NCBI RefSeq assembly: GCF_022669015.1 | Contig: NZ_JAKKSL010000005.1 | Span: 124,001-188,000 of the forward strand | Direction: 5' to 3' | DNA length: 64,000 nt | Source: Colwellia maritima | GTDB taxonomy: Bacteria; Pseudomonadota; Gammaproteobacteria; Enterobacterales; Alteromonadaceae | In this document: piece by piece, positions 1 to 7,578 of the stretch | Layout: every line of letters begins with the position of its first letter | Position numbering within the stretch: position 1 is the first letter of the stretch | Made by a program: the position numbers and the translations under genes | Notes under the pieces: generated by a model | What the model was told of the DNA's origin: nothing | Databases searched by the model: none | The model's input: only the letters and a program-made list of their open reading frames with translations

Positions 1-78
1 CCAACTTCAGAAAATCAATAATTTACTTCCTTTGTTTTATCAGATAATATCGCTTTAAATATTCAGCAAGGATAGCCA

Positions 79-729
79 ATGAATAACCGCAGAAAAATCG
101 CGTCACTTTCTCGCCCTCATTTTACATTGTTATTTCTAATTTTGTGCTTACTTGCTTACCCTATGATAAGTCAAGGAGTAGATATGTTTGGTTGGTTTAA
201 AAAACAAGACGTATTTTTATGTTCAGAAGTCAACGGCGTGGTAACTGAAAATGGGAAACCCGTTGCCAATATAGAAATTACTCGCTCATTAATGTATATC
301 GATGCAAAAGATCATATTGATGTTGCCATTACTGATGATACTGGTCATTTTCATTTCCCGCAAAAGAGCATTCGCTCATCCATTCCCAGTAAACCGTTTT
401 CTGAAGATAGGGTATCGCAACAAATTACTATTAACCGCGAAGGCACGCTCATTCCATTATGGATAGCAACTCATGTGGGTATTACGGAAATACCTGAATT
501 CACTAAAAAACTGGCTTTTTTAAATTGTGAGTTGAGCAATAAGCGAGCTGATTTTCAATTTAAAAATAATATCCCTAGTAATCGTGAACATATGGCTTCT
601 AGCATTTGCCGTTGGGATGACGATTACATGCCTTTCTGGCTTTATGATGGTGAAAAAGAATACCGTATACATGACGGTGATTTTAATAAACTAACTGAAC
701 AATATACAGGGAAGAAGGTTAAACTATGA
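79..729 (+). CDS. DUF6795-like secreted or membrane-anchored protein, copy 1
   Basis: Unknown function. Read from 79, the protein has a hydrophobic segment at about residues 15-33 (signal anchor or signal peptide). Then comes a beta-rich domain whose 'EVNGVVTENGKPVANIEITR' stretch resembles transthyretin-like or carboxypeptidase-regulatory folds and DUF6795 proteins. A second start at ATG 184 (MFGWFKKQDV) has a strong AAGGAG ribosome site five bases upstream. It may be the true start, giving 181 aa without the hydrophobic leader. The stop overlaps the next gene by 4 bases, so the two are translationally coupled. A near-duplicate lies at 1260-1913. The family assignment is from memory of such proteins and is moderately sure; the function is not known. 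Confidence 0.6.
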   Translation: MNNRRKIASLSRPHFTLLFLILCLLAYPMISQGVDMFGWFKKQDVFLCSEVNGVVTENGKPVANIEITRSLMYIDAKDHIDVAITDDTGHFHFPQKSIRSSIPSKPFSEDRVSQQITINREGTLIPLWIATHVGITEIPEFTKKLAFLNCELSNKRADFQFKNNIPSNREHMASSICRWDDDYMPFWLYDGEKEYRIHDGDFNKLTEQYTGKKVKL

Positions 730-1043
730 CATACGATAATTTAGCACAAGGTTTTATTCTTCAATTTACCGTAGTACCATTTTGTGCTGTTGCTTTTTTT
801 GTATTAACAATTATGATCACAAGTAAATATTTTACTTCATATTTTGTTGTCGACATTCTGATGAACGTTGGTATTTTTACGTTTCCACTCTCGTGGTTCA
901 TAAGTGTTTTTATGATTTACAGCTCCCATATACCAAGTAAAGACACCTATAATCTACTATGGCATGGGTTTCCTTTTGCCGTCGTTTTTACCGCCTCTAT
1001 ATTAGTGGGGATTTATATAAAAATTATTAAAAAAGTCTCCTAA
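726..1043 (+). CDS. small three-helix membrane protein
   Basis: A 105-aa protein with about three hydrophobic helices (roughly residues 10-32, 40-65 and 77-99) and short polar loops, so an inner-membrane protein. No family is recognised. It overlaps the upstream DUF6795-like gene by 4 bases and must be co-translated with it. In the second copy of this arrangement the same position is taken by a lipase. The two downstream genes may therefore be partners or antagonists, for example an effector and an immunity function, but that is inference. Confidence 0.55.
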   Translation: MTYDNLAQGFILQFTVVPFCAVAFFVLTIMITSKYFTSYFVVDILMNVGIFTFPLSWFISVFMIYSSHIPSKDTYNLLWHGFPFAVVFTASILVGIYIKIIKKVS

Positions 1044-1221
1044 ACCTTAATTTTAATATTAGAAACAATAAATATATAATCCTCTTTAAGCTAAGTAAAA
1101 TATTATTGCGGTTAGTTGTTAATATAGCAGGGGGAGTTATTACTCTGCAATTAAAGCGCAATTTAGATTGAAAATACGAGTGATACATTGCGTAAGTAGG
1201 TATTTACTTTTTCAACTCTAA

Positions 1222-1456
1222 CAGATAATATCGCTTTAAATATTCAGCAAGGATAGCCAATGAATAACCGCAGAAAAATCGCGTCACTTTCTCGCCCTCA
1301 TTTTACATTGTTATTACTAATTTTGTGCTTACTTGCTTACCCTATGATAAGTCAAGGAGTAGATATGTTTGGTTGGTTTAAAAAACAAGACGTATTTTTA
1401 TGTTCAGAAGTAAACGGCGTGGTAACTGAAAATGGGAAACCCGTTGCCAATATAGA
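1222..1456 (+). repeat. near-identical direct duplication of 41-275
   Basis: The block from 1222 repeats 41-275 with only a few base changes. It covers about 38 bases of 5' untranslated region plus the first ~65 codons of the DUF6795-like gene. Beyond it the paralogues drop to clear but lower identity, and upstream of it the sequences are unrelated. Such a sharp change suggests recent duplication or gene conversion limited to the 5' end. Confidence 0.85.
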
Positions 1457-1913
1457 AATCACTCGCTCATTGATTTATACCGATGAAAAAATACATCGTG
1501 ATATTGCCATTACGGATAACACTGGGCATTTTTATTTTCCCCAAAAGAGCATTCGTTCATCCATTCCAAGTAAACCATTTGCCGTTAATAGAGTGTCTCA
1601 AGAAATATTTATTGATCGCAAAGGTACGCTTGTTCCATTTTGGGTCGCTACTCATGTTGGCATTAAAGAAATGCCTGAATTTACCAAAAAATTGGCTTTT
1701 TTGAACTGTGAATTAACCAATCAACGAGTGAGTTTTCAATTTCAAAATAATCACAATGAACACCTTGATCATATGGCGTCTAGTATCTGTCGTTGGGATG
1801 AAGATTATATCCCTATATGGCTTTTTGAAGGTAATGAAAAAAAATACGAAATTCACGATGGTGACTTTAATAAATTAACAGAACGTTTTACAAACAAGGA
1901 AGTTAAACTATGA
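1260..1913 (+). CDS. DUF6795-like secreted or membrane-anchored protein, copy 2
   Basis: Paralogue of the protein at 79-729. The N-terminal ~70 residues are almost identical and the remainder is clearly homologous but diverged (one residue longer, 217 aa). It has the same hydrophobic leader and the same internal ATG (1365) behind AAGGAG. The stop overlaps the start of the lipase gene at 1910 by 4 bases, so the pair is translationally coupled. Its function is unknown. The coupling to a lipase suggests a chaperone, adaptor or immunity-like role, which the sequence does not prove. Confidence 0.6.
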   Translation: MNNRRKIASLSRPHFTLLLLILCLLAYPMISQGVDMFGWFKKQDVFLCSEVNGVVTENGKPVANIEITRSLIYTDEKIHRDIAITDNTGHFYFPQKSIRSSIPSKPFAVNRVSQEIFIDRKGTLVPFWVATHVGIKEMPEFTKKLAFLNCELTNQRVSFQFQNNHNEHLDHMASSICRWDEDYIPIWLFEGNEKKYEIHDGDFNKLTERFTNKEVKL

Positions 1914-3058
1914 ATAAAACAATAACACCAAGTACCGCGGCAAGTGTTGCTGATAGAGTCTATGATATAAGAAAGTCAAAAGGTTTTGCCGATGAATTTC
2001 ATCTTGATTTTGACAGAAACTTCAAAATAACCAATAGTCAAATACAAGGAGTTAGCGGTGGTTTGGTGAATCAAGTACTTAACCGCAGTACGGGCTTTGC
2101 TTTAACGGCAGAGGGTACTTCCCCACAATTTTTAAATCACCATATTATCGGTATTCGTGGCACTAAATTTTCTTCATTTGCCGATTGGTTAACTAACCTC
2201 AATGTAGGTGTGACCCTTGGTCCTAAAAATATCGCTGTACATCTTGGCTTTCATAAAGCCTTTAGTAGTATGCGCCCAAACATTTAATCAATATATAGCA
2301 AAGCACAACCCCAGTTGTTTGCATGTAGTAGGTCATAGCTTAGGCGGCGCCATTGCTGAGTTAACTGCTATTTGGGCAAGTGCACGTGGTATTAAAACTA
2401 AGCTTTATACCTTTGGTGCGCCACGCGTGGTACTTCGTGACTCTATATATAAAGCAGCGATGAATATTGACCATTACCGCGTAACCCATGGCGCTGACCC
2501 TGTGCCTTGTGTGCCTGTTTGGCCGTTTACCCATACCGTTGGTGAATATCAAACCGCGATGAATGGTGGTTCATTTTTTAGTAAATCGGCACATTCTATG
2601 GATGAACCAACTCCGGGCTATATTAATACCGTGGCGGCTTATAAAGATTACCGCAGTATGGATAGCGCACTTAAAACACTGCATTATAAACACACCGTGC
2701 TTAAATATGAACAGCGCCATAACGCGTCATTTTCTCAGGCCGGCAACAAATTATTACCGATGCATTAATCACGCTTTTAAAGCAAACGGGACAATATGGG
2801 GTACTAATGGGGCAAGCCGCAGCGAGTGTTGGTTTGTCCTTTTATGATGTACTAGCACGTTGTTTACATGAGTCTATTGTAAGAATTCCTGATGCAGAAG
2901 AAGCGTTAAGGGGGCTGTTAGGACATATGCTTGTATTTGTAGGCAAAGGGGCACAAGCGGTTAAGGAAATGACGGTTAAGTTTATTCGTTGGGTATTAGG
3001 CTTGATGATAAAAACGTTATATACCACAGCAAAACAAGCGATTGATCGTATATTTTAA
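1910..3058 (+). CDS. class 3 lipase-family protein (two frameshifts)
   Basis: Alpha/beta-hydrolase of the Lipase_3 type, predicted to cleave acyl esters of lipids. The N-terminal part (1910-~2275) carries 'IIGIRGTKFSSFADWLTNL' and 'VHLGFHKAF', both typical of the family. The next frame carries the nucleophile elbow GHSLGG and 'LYTFGAPRV', followed by 'GADPVPCVPVWPFTHTVGEY' with a likely catalytic Asp and His. Two single-base-type frame breaks, near 2275 and near 2750, split the reading frame. The C-terminal ~95 residues (to 3058) hold a hydrophobic, possibly membrane-active region. It overlaps the DUF6795-like gene. Lipases next to small accessory genes are often antibacterial effectors, but no secretion marker is visible. 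Confidence 0.75.
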
Positions 3059-3070
3059 TCCTAGAAATAA

Positions 3071-3328
3071 TTGTTCAATTTACTCTTCAATACATACTCG
3101 CTGAATAGTCGTTGGTTAGGTACCAAACCAACGGCTGTTTTTACCAGAAAAGCCTTAAGCGAATTTGTTAATGGAAAAGTTAAATGTTCGCACGCTATGG
3201 CAAGGCGTTTATCCGAAGCTACAGGAACAGGCGTTGCAATATGGATCAACATGCAAGCAAAACTGGATACGTGGGAAGCGGAGAATATGGAACTACTTGG
3301 TGATCCTATCGTACCTTTACCCCTATAA
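3071..3328 (+). pseudogene. HigA-type antitoxin remnant
   Basis: The segment 'RKALSEFVNGKVKCSHAMARRLSEATGTG' followed by 'WINMQAKLDTWEA' matches the second half of the Xre-type helix-turn-helix and the C-terminus of HigA antidotes. The expected first part of the helix-turn-helix is replaced by unrelated residues and no HigB toxin precedes it. I read it as a decayed module, or a gene with a damaged 5' end. Confidence 0.6.
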
Positions 3329-3347
3329 GCCTAATAAACCTAACTTA

Positions 3348-3446
3348 TTCACCACCGAGAAAACAGAGAAGTTCTTATCTTTGTTTTTTTGTCTTCTCGG
3401 TGAGGCCGAAGGCCCTCGGTGCCCTCTGTGGTCAAATTGTTTTTTG
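3348..3446. repeat. R1 palindromic repeat, short copy
   Basis: Begins with TTCACCACCGAG and ends with CTCTGTGGTCAAATTG, the signature ends of the R1 family found many times at 28.2-33.2 kb and 48.1-49.4 kb. The ends are inverted copies of each other, so the element can fold into a long hairpin. Here the centre is shortened. Confidence 0.85.
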
Positions 3447-3532
3447 TCTCTTCAACTAAATATCAAATTTAGCAGAAATATAGAATAAATATTGTTGATA
3501 AGTTATAATTCATGAAAATAAAGGGGTTGAAT

Positions 3533-3691
3533 ATGACTAATAACACAATAAAAGTTAACCATAAAAAAATACGCACTTTTATTCCCAAACTGAGTAATTT
3601 TGAAATAAGTTCACGTTATGAAGGCTTGATTTTAAAAAAAGAGAATTTAGGAAAATCAATTAATGACTTGAAATTGAAGTATGCGCGATAA
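3533..3691 (+). CDS. yhfG: YhfG-like antitoxin of Fic
   Basis: A 52-aa basic protein. Its C-terminal half, with 'FEISSRYEGL' followed by 'INDLKLKYAR', resembles the conserved YhfG pattern (A/S-S-R-x-x-E-G-I ... L-x-x-L-x-x-x-Y). YhfG proteins are small antitoxins that neutralise Fic AMP-transferases. The last 11 bases overlap the fic start at 3681, the arrangement expected for a toxin-antitoxin pair. An AAGGGG ribosome site lies upstream of ATG 3533. Confidence 0.7.
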   Translation: MTNNTIKVNHKKIRTFIPKLSNFEISSRYEGLILKKENLGKSINDLKLKYAR

Positions 3692-4280
3692 GTATGGTGT
3701 TATTCAGGATAATTACTGTTATTTAAACTCTGACGTACTTGTTAATAAGTTAAATATAAAAGAACATGACAATTTAGCAGAAGCAGAACTTGCATTTACC
3801 GCCGTTCGATATATTGAATATTCCTCGACAATAACTTCAATAAACCAATTTAATTTAAGCCATCTTCAACAATTACATTTTCAATTATTTCAAGACATTT
3901 ATGATTGGGCCGGAGAAATAAGAAAAGTTGATATTGCAAAGGGAACAACGCGATTTTGCACTTGCAGCCGTATTGAAGCTGAAACTCAAAAACAATTGTC
4001 TCGAATACCATTACTTTTAAATAGTACTACTCAAGAAAAATTAATAGCAGAACTAGCTGATATTTTTTGTGAGCTTAATATCATTCACCCATTCAGAGAA
4101 GGTAATGGTCGAACTCAACGATTTTTCTTTGAAGAACTATATTTCTTTTTAGGTATGAATATAACATGGCCCGATATTTCAAAAGGTGAATGGGTACAGG
4201 CAAATGTTAATGGATATAATGGTGATTTATCAAGTTTAGAAGCAATATTGAGAGAGGCTATTTCTGATAACCCACTGTAA
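3681..4280 (+). CDS. fic: Fic-domain AMP-transferase toxin
   Basis: A 199-aa Fic protein. The catalytic loop HPFREGNGRTQR begins at about residue 136 and is a perfect HxFx(D/E)GNGRxxR motif, so it should be active in transferring AMP to target proteins. The upstream 'DWAGEIRKVDIAKG' region matches the flap of bacterial Fic toxins. No inhibitory alpha helix (S/TxxxE(G/N)) is evident inside this protein, in line with control by the separate YhfG-like partner. The start overlaps that gene by 11 bases. Confidence 0.88.
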   Translation: MRDKYGVIQDNYCYLNSDVLVNKLNIKEHDNLAEAELAFTAVRYIEYSSTITSINQFNLSHLQQLHFQLFQDIYDWAGEIRKVDIAKGTTRFCTCSRIEAETQKQLSRIPLLLNSTTQEKLIAELADIFCELNIIHPFREGNGRTQRFFFEELYFFLGMNITWPDISKGEWVQANVNGYNGDLSSLEAILREAISDNPL

Positions 4281-4321
4281 AAAATTTTGATGCTAATGGC
4301 CTATCTCCAACGGCATAACAA

Positions 4322-6226
4322 TTAAACACAATGCGTTTGAAACCACAACTGCGTTAAAATCGCATACAACATATCAACATTCAAATACCCATTAGGATTA
4401 TCAACAACCGCATCAAACTCACGCAACAAAATCGCATTATCAACCAAACCCAAATCCTGCAACCCCTCATGAGAAAGCAACGTCCGCAACTCCAACCGAT
4501 TACACCGAACCAAATTAGCAAAATGATGATCAAACACCACCTTATGCTTATCCCAACAAACCGAATCAGGCAAATAACCCTGCATCGTATGACGTAACAA
4601 CCACTTAGGATAAACCCCCTGAATCAACAACTTCTCAGGAACCGCAAAACTAAACTCAACAATATCCACATCAAAAAAAGGATGACGCACATCAACCCCA
4701 TAACCACTCGCAATCTTCTGATAAGACCGCATCGCATTATAAGTAGACGTACACTTCACTCCCTGATACCTCGCATGCCTAGCAGGATCAAACGTAGCAG
4801 AAAAAGGATTATTAACCCCCAACGACTCCTGCTCAACCAAACTAACCGCCCGATCAGTTAACCACACAGGGCACTCAAACTTATTAACCGGCACATTCCG
4901 CGCAAGCTTCACCAAATCCTGAATACCACTAGGCACAAACAACCGATACAACGACTTAGCAACAGGCTCGTCAAGCTGCTTACACGCACTAACCACCTCA
5001 CCAATAACCCCAAAATCACCGCCATACAAACGCGAACGATAAGACGCACTATGACCCCAACACGTCTCATCACCCCCATTACCCGTTAACAAAACATCCG
5101 CGCCAACACTATCCATTAACGCCAACTCTTGCTCATACTTAGGTGAAATCACAATACCCGGGCTATCATAATTAGTAGGATAAAGCTGCGCAAAAGCACA
5201 CGACCCAAACTGGTCTAAATCAATATAATGCTGATGCGACAAACCCAACGTAGTCACCATATCATTAATATTATTACGCTCATCACAACTCGTCGTATTT
5301 TTATAACGATGCGACAACGTATGCAAATCACCCCGACCAGCAAGCGCAGAAGAATAAAGTGAAGAATCAGGGCCTAACAACGCATTAGCCATCGCTGTTA
5401 CCGACGTAGAATCCATACCGCCACTCATTTGGCAAAATACCGGAGGCTTCTCAGCCGAGCCATTAACCCTTAACCTATTTTCAACACTCGTCTTCAACAA
5501 CTCAAAAAAGTGCGCTTTATACTCCTCATCATCAGTGTAAATAATTGACTTAGCAGGATTAATATCCCAAAACTGAGTAACCTCAACCCCATGCTCAATA
5601 CTGTATTCCAAACACGAACCCAAAGGTAAACGCGAAATTTCATTAAACATCGAAATATTAGGATCAGGACGACCAGACAACCACTGACTCACCGCCGCCT
5701 TATTAACCGTAGGCGTAATATTGGCAACCTGCGCAAGGGTTTTAGCATCCGAAGCAACACAAAACATATCGTTTAACTTCAAATAAAACAAAGACCGACC
5801 ACTAAAAGGATCAAGCGCAGCACACAAACGTTGCGAACCCTCATCCCACAAAATCGATTGAAAATTACCCTTAACCTTGGCAAAACACTCAGCGCCTAAC
5901 AACTGATACGCACGTAACAACACCTCATCATCGGGCATATTATCGCCCGACACATCATCCTTACCGGCACCGCACAACGAAAGTAGCGTTTTTTTATTAT
6001 CAACCCGATGAAAACCAACAATAGCCGAGTCAACCTTACTTTCCCCCGGGGGAGCTTTAGGCGCACGGGCATAATTAACCAAATAAATAGTATGATGCGC
6101 AGTAGAAATTCGGTGAGAAACCGCATCAGCGCGGTTAATGGGCGTGCGCGACAACATACAATCAATAAGTGAAAGCGAAACGCACGAACTAGCATTGGGA
6201 ACAATAACGGCAAAAAGGTTATCCAT
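4322..6226 (-). CDS. asparagine-synthetase-like lasso peptide cyclase (candidate C protein)
   Basis: A 634-aa class-B asparagine-synthetase homologue. The N-terminal ~200 residues have a glutaminase-like fold but lack the Cys2 nucleophile (the protein starts MDNLF). The synthetase domain keeps the ATP-pyrophosphatase loop SGGMDS at residues 268-273 and a second conserved block 'LTGNGGDE'. Loss of glutaminase Cys with retention of adenylation is typical of lasso cyclases (McjC/LasC), which activate an Asp or Glu side chain for macrolactam closure. The length fits this group. A precursor matching the lasso consensus lies 1.1 kb away on the other strand (7329). Its start follows TAAGGT. Alternative: an EPS-linked amidotransferase, but those normally keep Cys2. 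Confidence 0.72.
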   Translation of the reverse strand: MDNLFAVIVPNASSCVSLSLIDCMLSRTPINRADAVSHRISTAHHTIYLVNYARAPKAPPGESKVDSAIVGFHRVDNKKTLLSLCGAGKDDVSGDNMPDDEVLLRAYQLLGAECFAKVKGNFQSILWDEGSQRLCAALDPFSGRSLFYLKLNDMFCVASDAKTLAQVANITPTVNKAAVSQWLSGRPDPNISMFNEISRLPLGSCLEYSIEHGVEVTQFWDINPAKSIIYTDDEEYKAHFFELLKTSVENRLRVNGSAEKPPVFCQMSGGMDSTSVTAMANALLGPDSSLYSSALAGRGDLHTLSHRYKNTTSCDERNNINDMVTTLGLSHQHYIDLDQFGSCAFAQLYPTNYDSPGIVISPKYEQELALMDSVGADVLLTGNGGDETCWGHSASYRSRLYGGDFGVIGEVVSACKQLDEPVAKSLYRLFVPSGIQDLVKLARNVPVNKFECPVWLTDRAVSLVEQESLGVNNPFSATFDPARHARYQGVKCTSTYNAMRSYQKIASGYGVDVRHPFFDVDIVEFSFAVPEKLLIQGVYPKWLLRHTMQGYLPDSVCWDKHKVVFDHHFANLVRCNRLELRTLLSHEGLQDLGLVDNAILLREFDAVVDNPNGYLNVDMLYAILTQLWFQTHCV

Positions 6227-6268
6227 GTTTACCTTAATAGATGAGCAGCATAATAAAATGCCTAGAAC

Positions 6269-6306
6269 TTACAAAAAATACAAAAAATACAAAAAATACA
6301 AAAAAC
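6269..6306. repeat. (TACAAAAAA)4 tandem repeat
   Basis: Four direct copies of a 9-base unit in the divergent intergenic region between the cyclase-like gene and the PEP-CTERM gene. The 428-base gap 6227-6654 otherwise holds only the sigma-54 site below and AT-rich DNA. Copy-number change here could affect promoter spacing, but that is speculation. Confidence 0.8.
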
Positions 6307-6578
6307 ACAAAAATGAAAAATCGCCTAAAACTATCAAACAATTTCTTATACGTATTTTGTCGTATTTTTTACAAATTGTCATTAAAAAACCGACAATATT
6401 AAGGTATCATGTCGCCACAAAATAAGCGCCTGTTCAAATAGTATACTAACTATTGGCAGTAAAATAACCAAAGCCAAATTACAAATAGTGTCAGCTTTTT
6501 TTACACACTTAGTTTAAAATAAATAGACGCTAAGTACTTGTTATCATAACTTGTTGAATGTAAAATGCATTTATTGAA

Positions 6579-6594
6579 TGGCTTGTTTCTTGCT
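6579..6594 (+). promoter_or_regulatory. sigma-54 (-24/-12) promoter of the PEP-CTERM/lasso unit
   Basis: TGGCTTGTTTCTTGCT has the invariant GG and GC dinucleotides exactly 10 bases apart and a TTGC -12 box. Transcription would start near 6605, giving a ~50-base leader before ATG 6655. PEP-CTERM genes in other bacteria are known to be driven by RpoN together with the PrsK/PrsR regulators. That supports the call, although PrsK/PrsR are not in this window. Confidence 0.65.
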
Positions 6595-6654
6595 TAAATG
6601 CAGGCAGTGTTATTTGAAACTTGTTTTTTATTGAAAACCATTGGAGAAGTAAAA

Positions 6655-7323
6655 ATGTTGAAGAAATGGACCCTAGGATTGATTCTTCTTTCTACTAGTT
6701 TGTTTACACAAGCTACCCTTATAACTAAAGACGTTAATGCTGTAGATATGGCCGGCATTTCTGTTACTGCATTCTTTGAAGGCGGAACCCAAGAAACACT
6801 AATTTGGTCTGCTTTAACTGCTACAATCGGTGGTGTTGAAAACAACGATTGGTCTTTAAAACTTGAAGGCAACACGTTTGGTGATTTTGACCAATCAACA
6901 AACACATTTCATGGCGAGTGGAATTTAATTAATAATTCTTCTACCAAAAACATTGTTGGTTTAAGTATTGATGCTTCGTTAGCCGGTTTTTACTTTGATA
7001 TCATAAATGGTGCAAACGCTTTTGATGTGGTTTCAGGTGATTTTACCGCCGGTTCAGGCCCAGGTCGTTCGTTTTTCGGTTTTAATCAAGCAGGAGAAGA
7101 TTTAACTGTATCAGCGAGTTTTACAAATATGTTCAGTGGTCCAGACTTGTTTGGTCAACTAAATTTAGCATGGGAACCTTCTCAAAAATTAGAGCTTGGT
7201 GAAACATTTAGCTTTTTAACCGACACAGACAAAGCAACAGTGCCAGAGCCTTCAACATTGTTTACCTTTGCACTTGGCCTTATCGCCTTAACTAGTTTAC
7301 GTAAAAAATCATCAGGGAAGTAA
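6655..7323 (+). CDS. PEP-CTERM sorting-domain surface protein
   Basis: ATG 6655 is chosen because GGAGAAG lies just upstream and a good signal peptide (MLKKWTLGLILLSTSLFTQA) follows; an earlier in-frame codon at 6598 lies inside the promoter. The 222-aa product ends with the exosortase signal: VPEPS, a hydrophobic helix and RKKSSGK. It should be exported, cleaved by an exosortase (not in the window) and attached to or released with EPS. The central region is a low-complexity beta-type domain of unknown function. The stop lies only 5 bases before the lasso precursor ATG, so both are on one transcript. Confidence 0.88.
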   Translation: MLKKWTLGLILLSTSLFTQATLITKDVNAVDMAGISVTAFFEGGTQETLIWSALTATIGGVENNDWSLKLEGNTFGDFDQSTNTFHGEWNLINNSSTKNIVGLSIDASLAGFYFDIINGANAFDVVSGDFTAGSGPGRSFFGFNQAGEDLTVSASFTNMFSGPDLFGQLNLAWEPSQKLELGETFSFLTDTDKATVPEPSTLFTFALGLIALTSLRKKSSGK

Positions 7324-7328
7324 TTAAA

Positions 7329-7496
7329 ATGAAAGCAAACACAAATACTCAACCACAAACTGTAACGAGTAAAGCTGTTTACACAAAACCTGTATTGAAA
7401 AATGCCGGTAGTTTAGCCGAATTAACCCAAGGTTTTTCTGGTAGTATCCCAGACGAGCAGGGTGGTCACACTAAACGGAATCCTTTCCAAGGCTAG
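7329..7496 (+). CDS. lasso peptide precursor (A gene)
   Basis: A 55-aa ORF. The leader contains Y18-T-K-P21-V-L23-N3-G27-N5-T33-Q34, which fits the lasso leader consensus YxxPxLx3Gx5Tx at every fixed position. The predicted core starts at Gly35 and is 21 residues long: GFSGSIPDEQ, then GGHTKRNPFQG. Asp8 or Glu9 of the core can close the usual 8- or 9-residue macrolactam with Gly1, leaving a 12-13-residue tail with His, Lys, Arg and Phe as possible ring plugs. It lies 5 bases after the PEP-CTERM gene and 82 bases before an HprK-like kinase. A cyclase-like gene lies nearby. No leader peptidase (B2) or recognition protein (B1) is seen. Confidence 0.85.
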   Translation: MKANTNTQPQTVTSKAVYTKPVLKNAGSLAELTQGFSGSIPDEQGGHTKRNPFQG

Positions 7497-7505
7497 TTCC
7501 TATAT

Positions 7506-7562
7506 TAGGCAACTCTTATTACGGTCTATATAACAGGCTTAGTAAATATTAAGGGTTGCCTA
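7506..7562 (+). other. inverted repeat between precursor and kinase genes
   Basis: TAGGCAAC (7506-7513) pairs with GTTGCCTA (7555-7562), enclosing a ~41-base AT-rich loop. A stem straight after a RiPP precursor gene often protects or partly terminates the transcript, so the precursor is made in excess over the enzymes. No U-tract follows, so it is not a simple terminator. Confidence 0.45.
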
Positions 7563-7578
7563 ATACTCTTACTTTCAA

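Noticed and set aside
4322..6226. Ordinary asparagine synthetase B
   Set aside because: The glutaminase nucleophile Cys2 is absent and a lasso precursor lies close by; kept as the less likely alternative.
6258..6425. 55-codon Lys/Tyr-rich ORF over the TACAAAAAA repeats
   Set aside because: Its composition comes from the tandem repeat; no ribosome site, and it lies in the promoter region of the divergent cyclase-like gene.
7506..7562. Rho-independent terminator after the lasso precursor
   Set aside because: Loop is about 41 bases and no T run follows; kept only as an inverted repeat.
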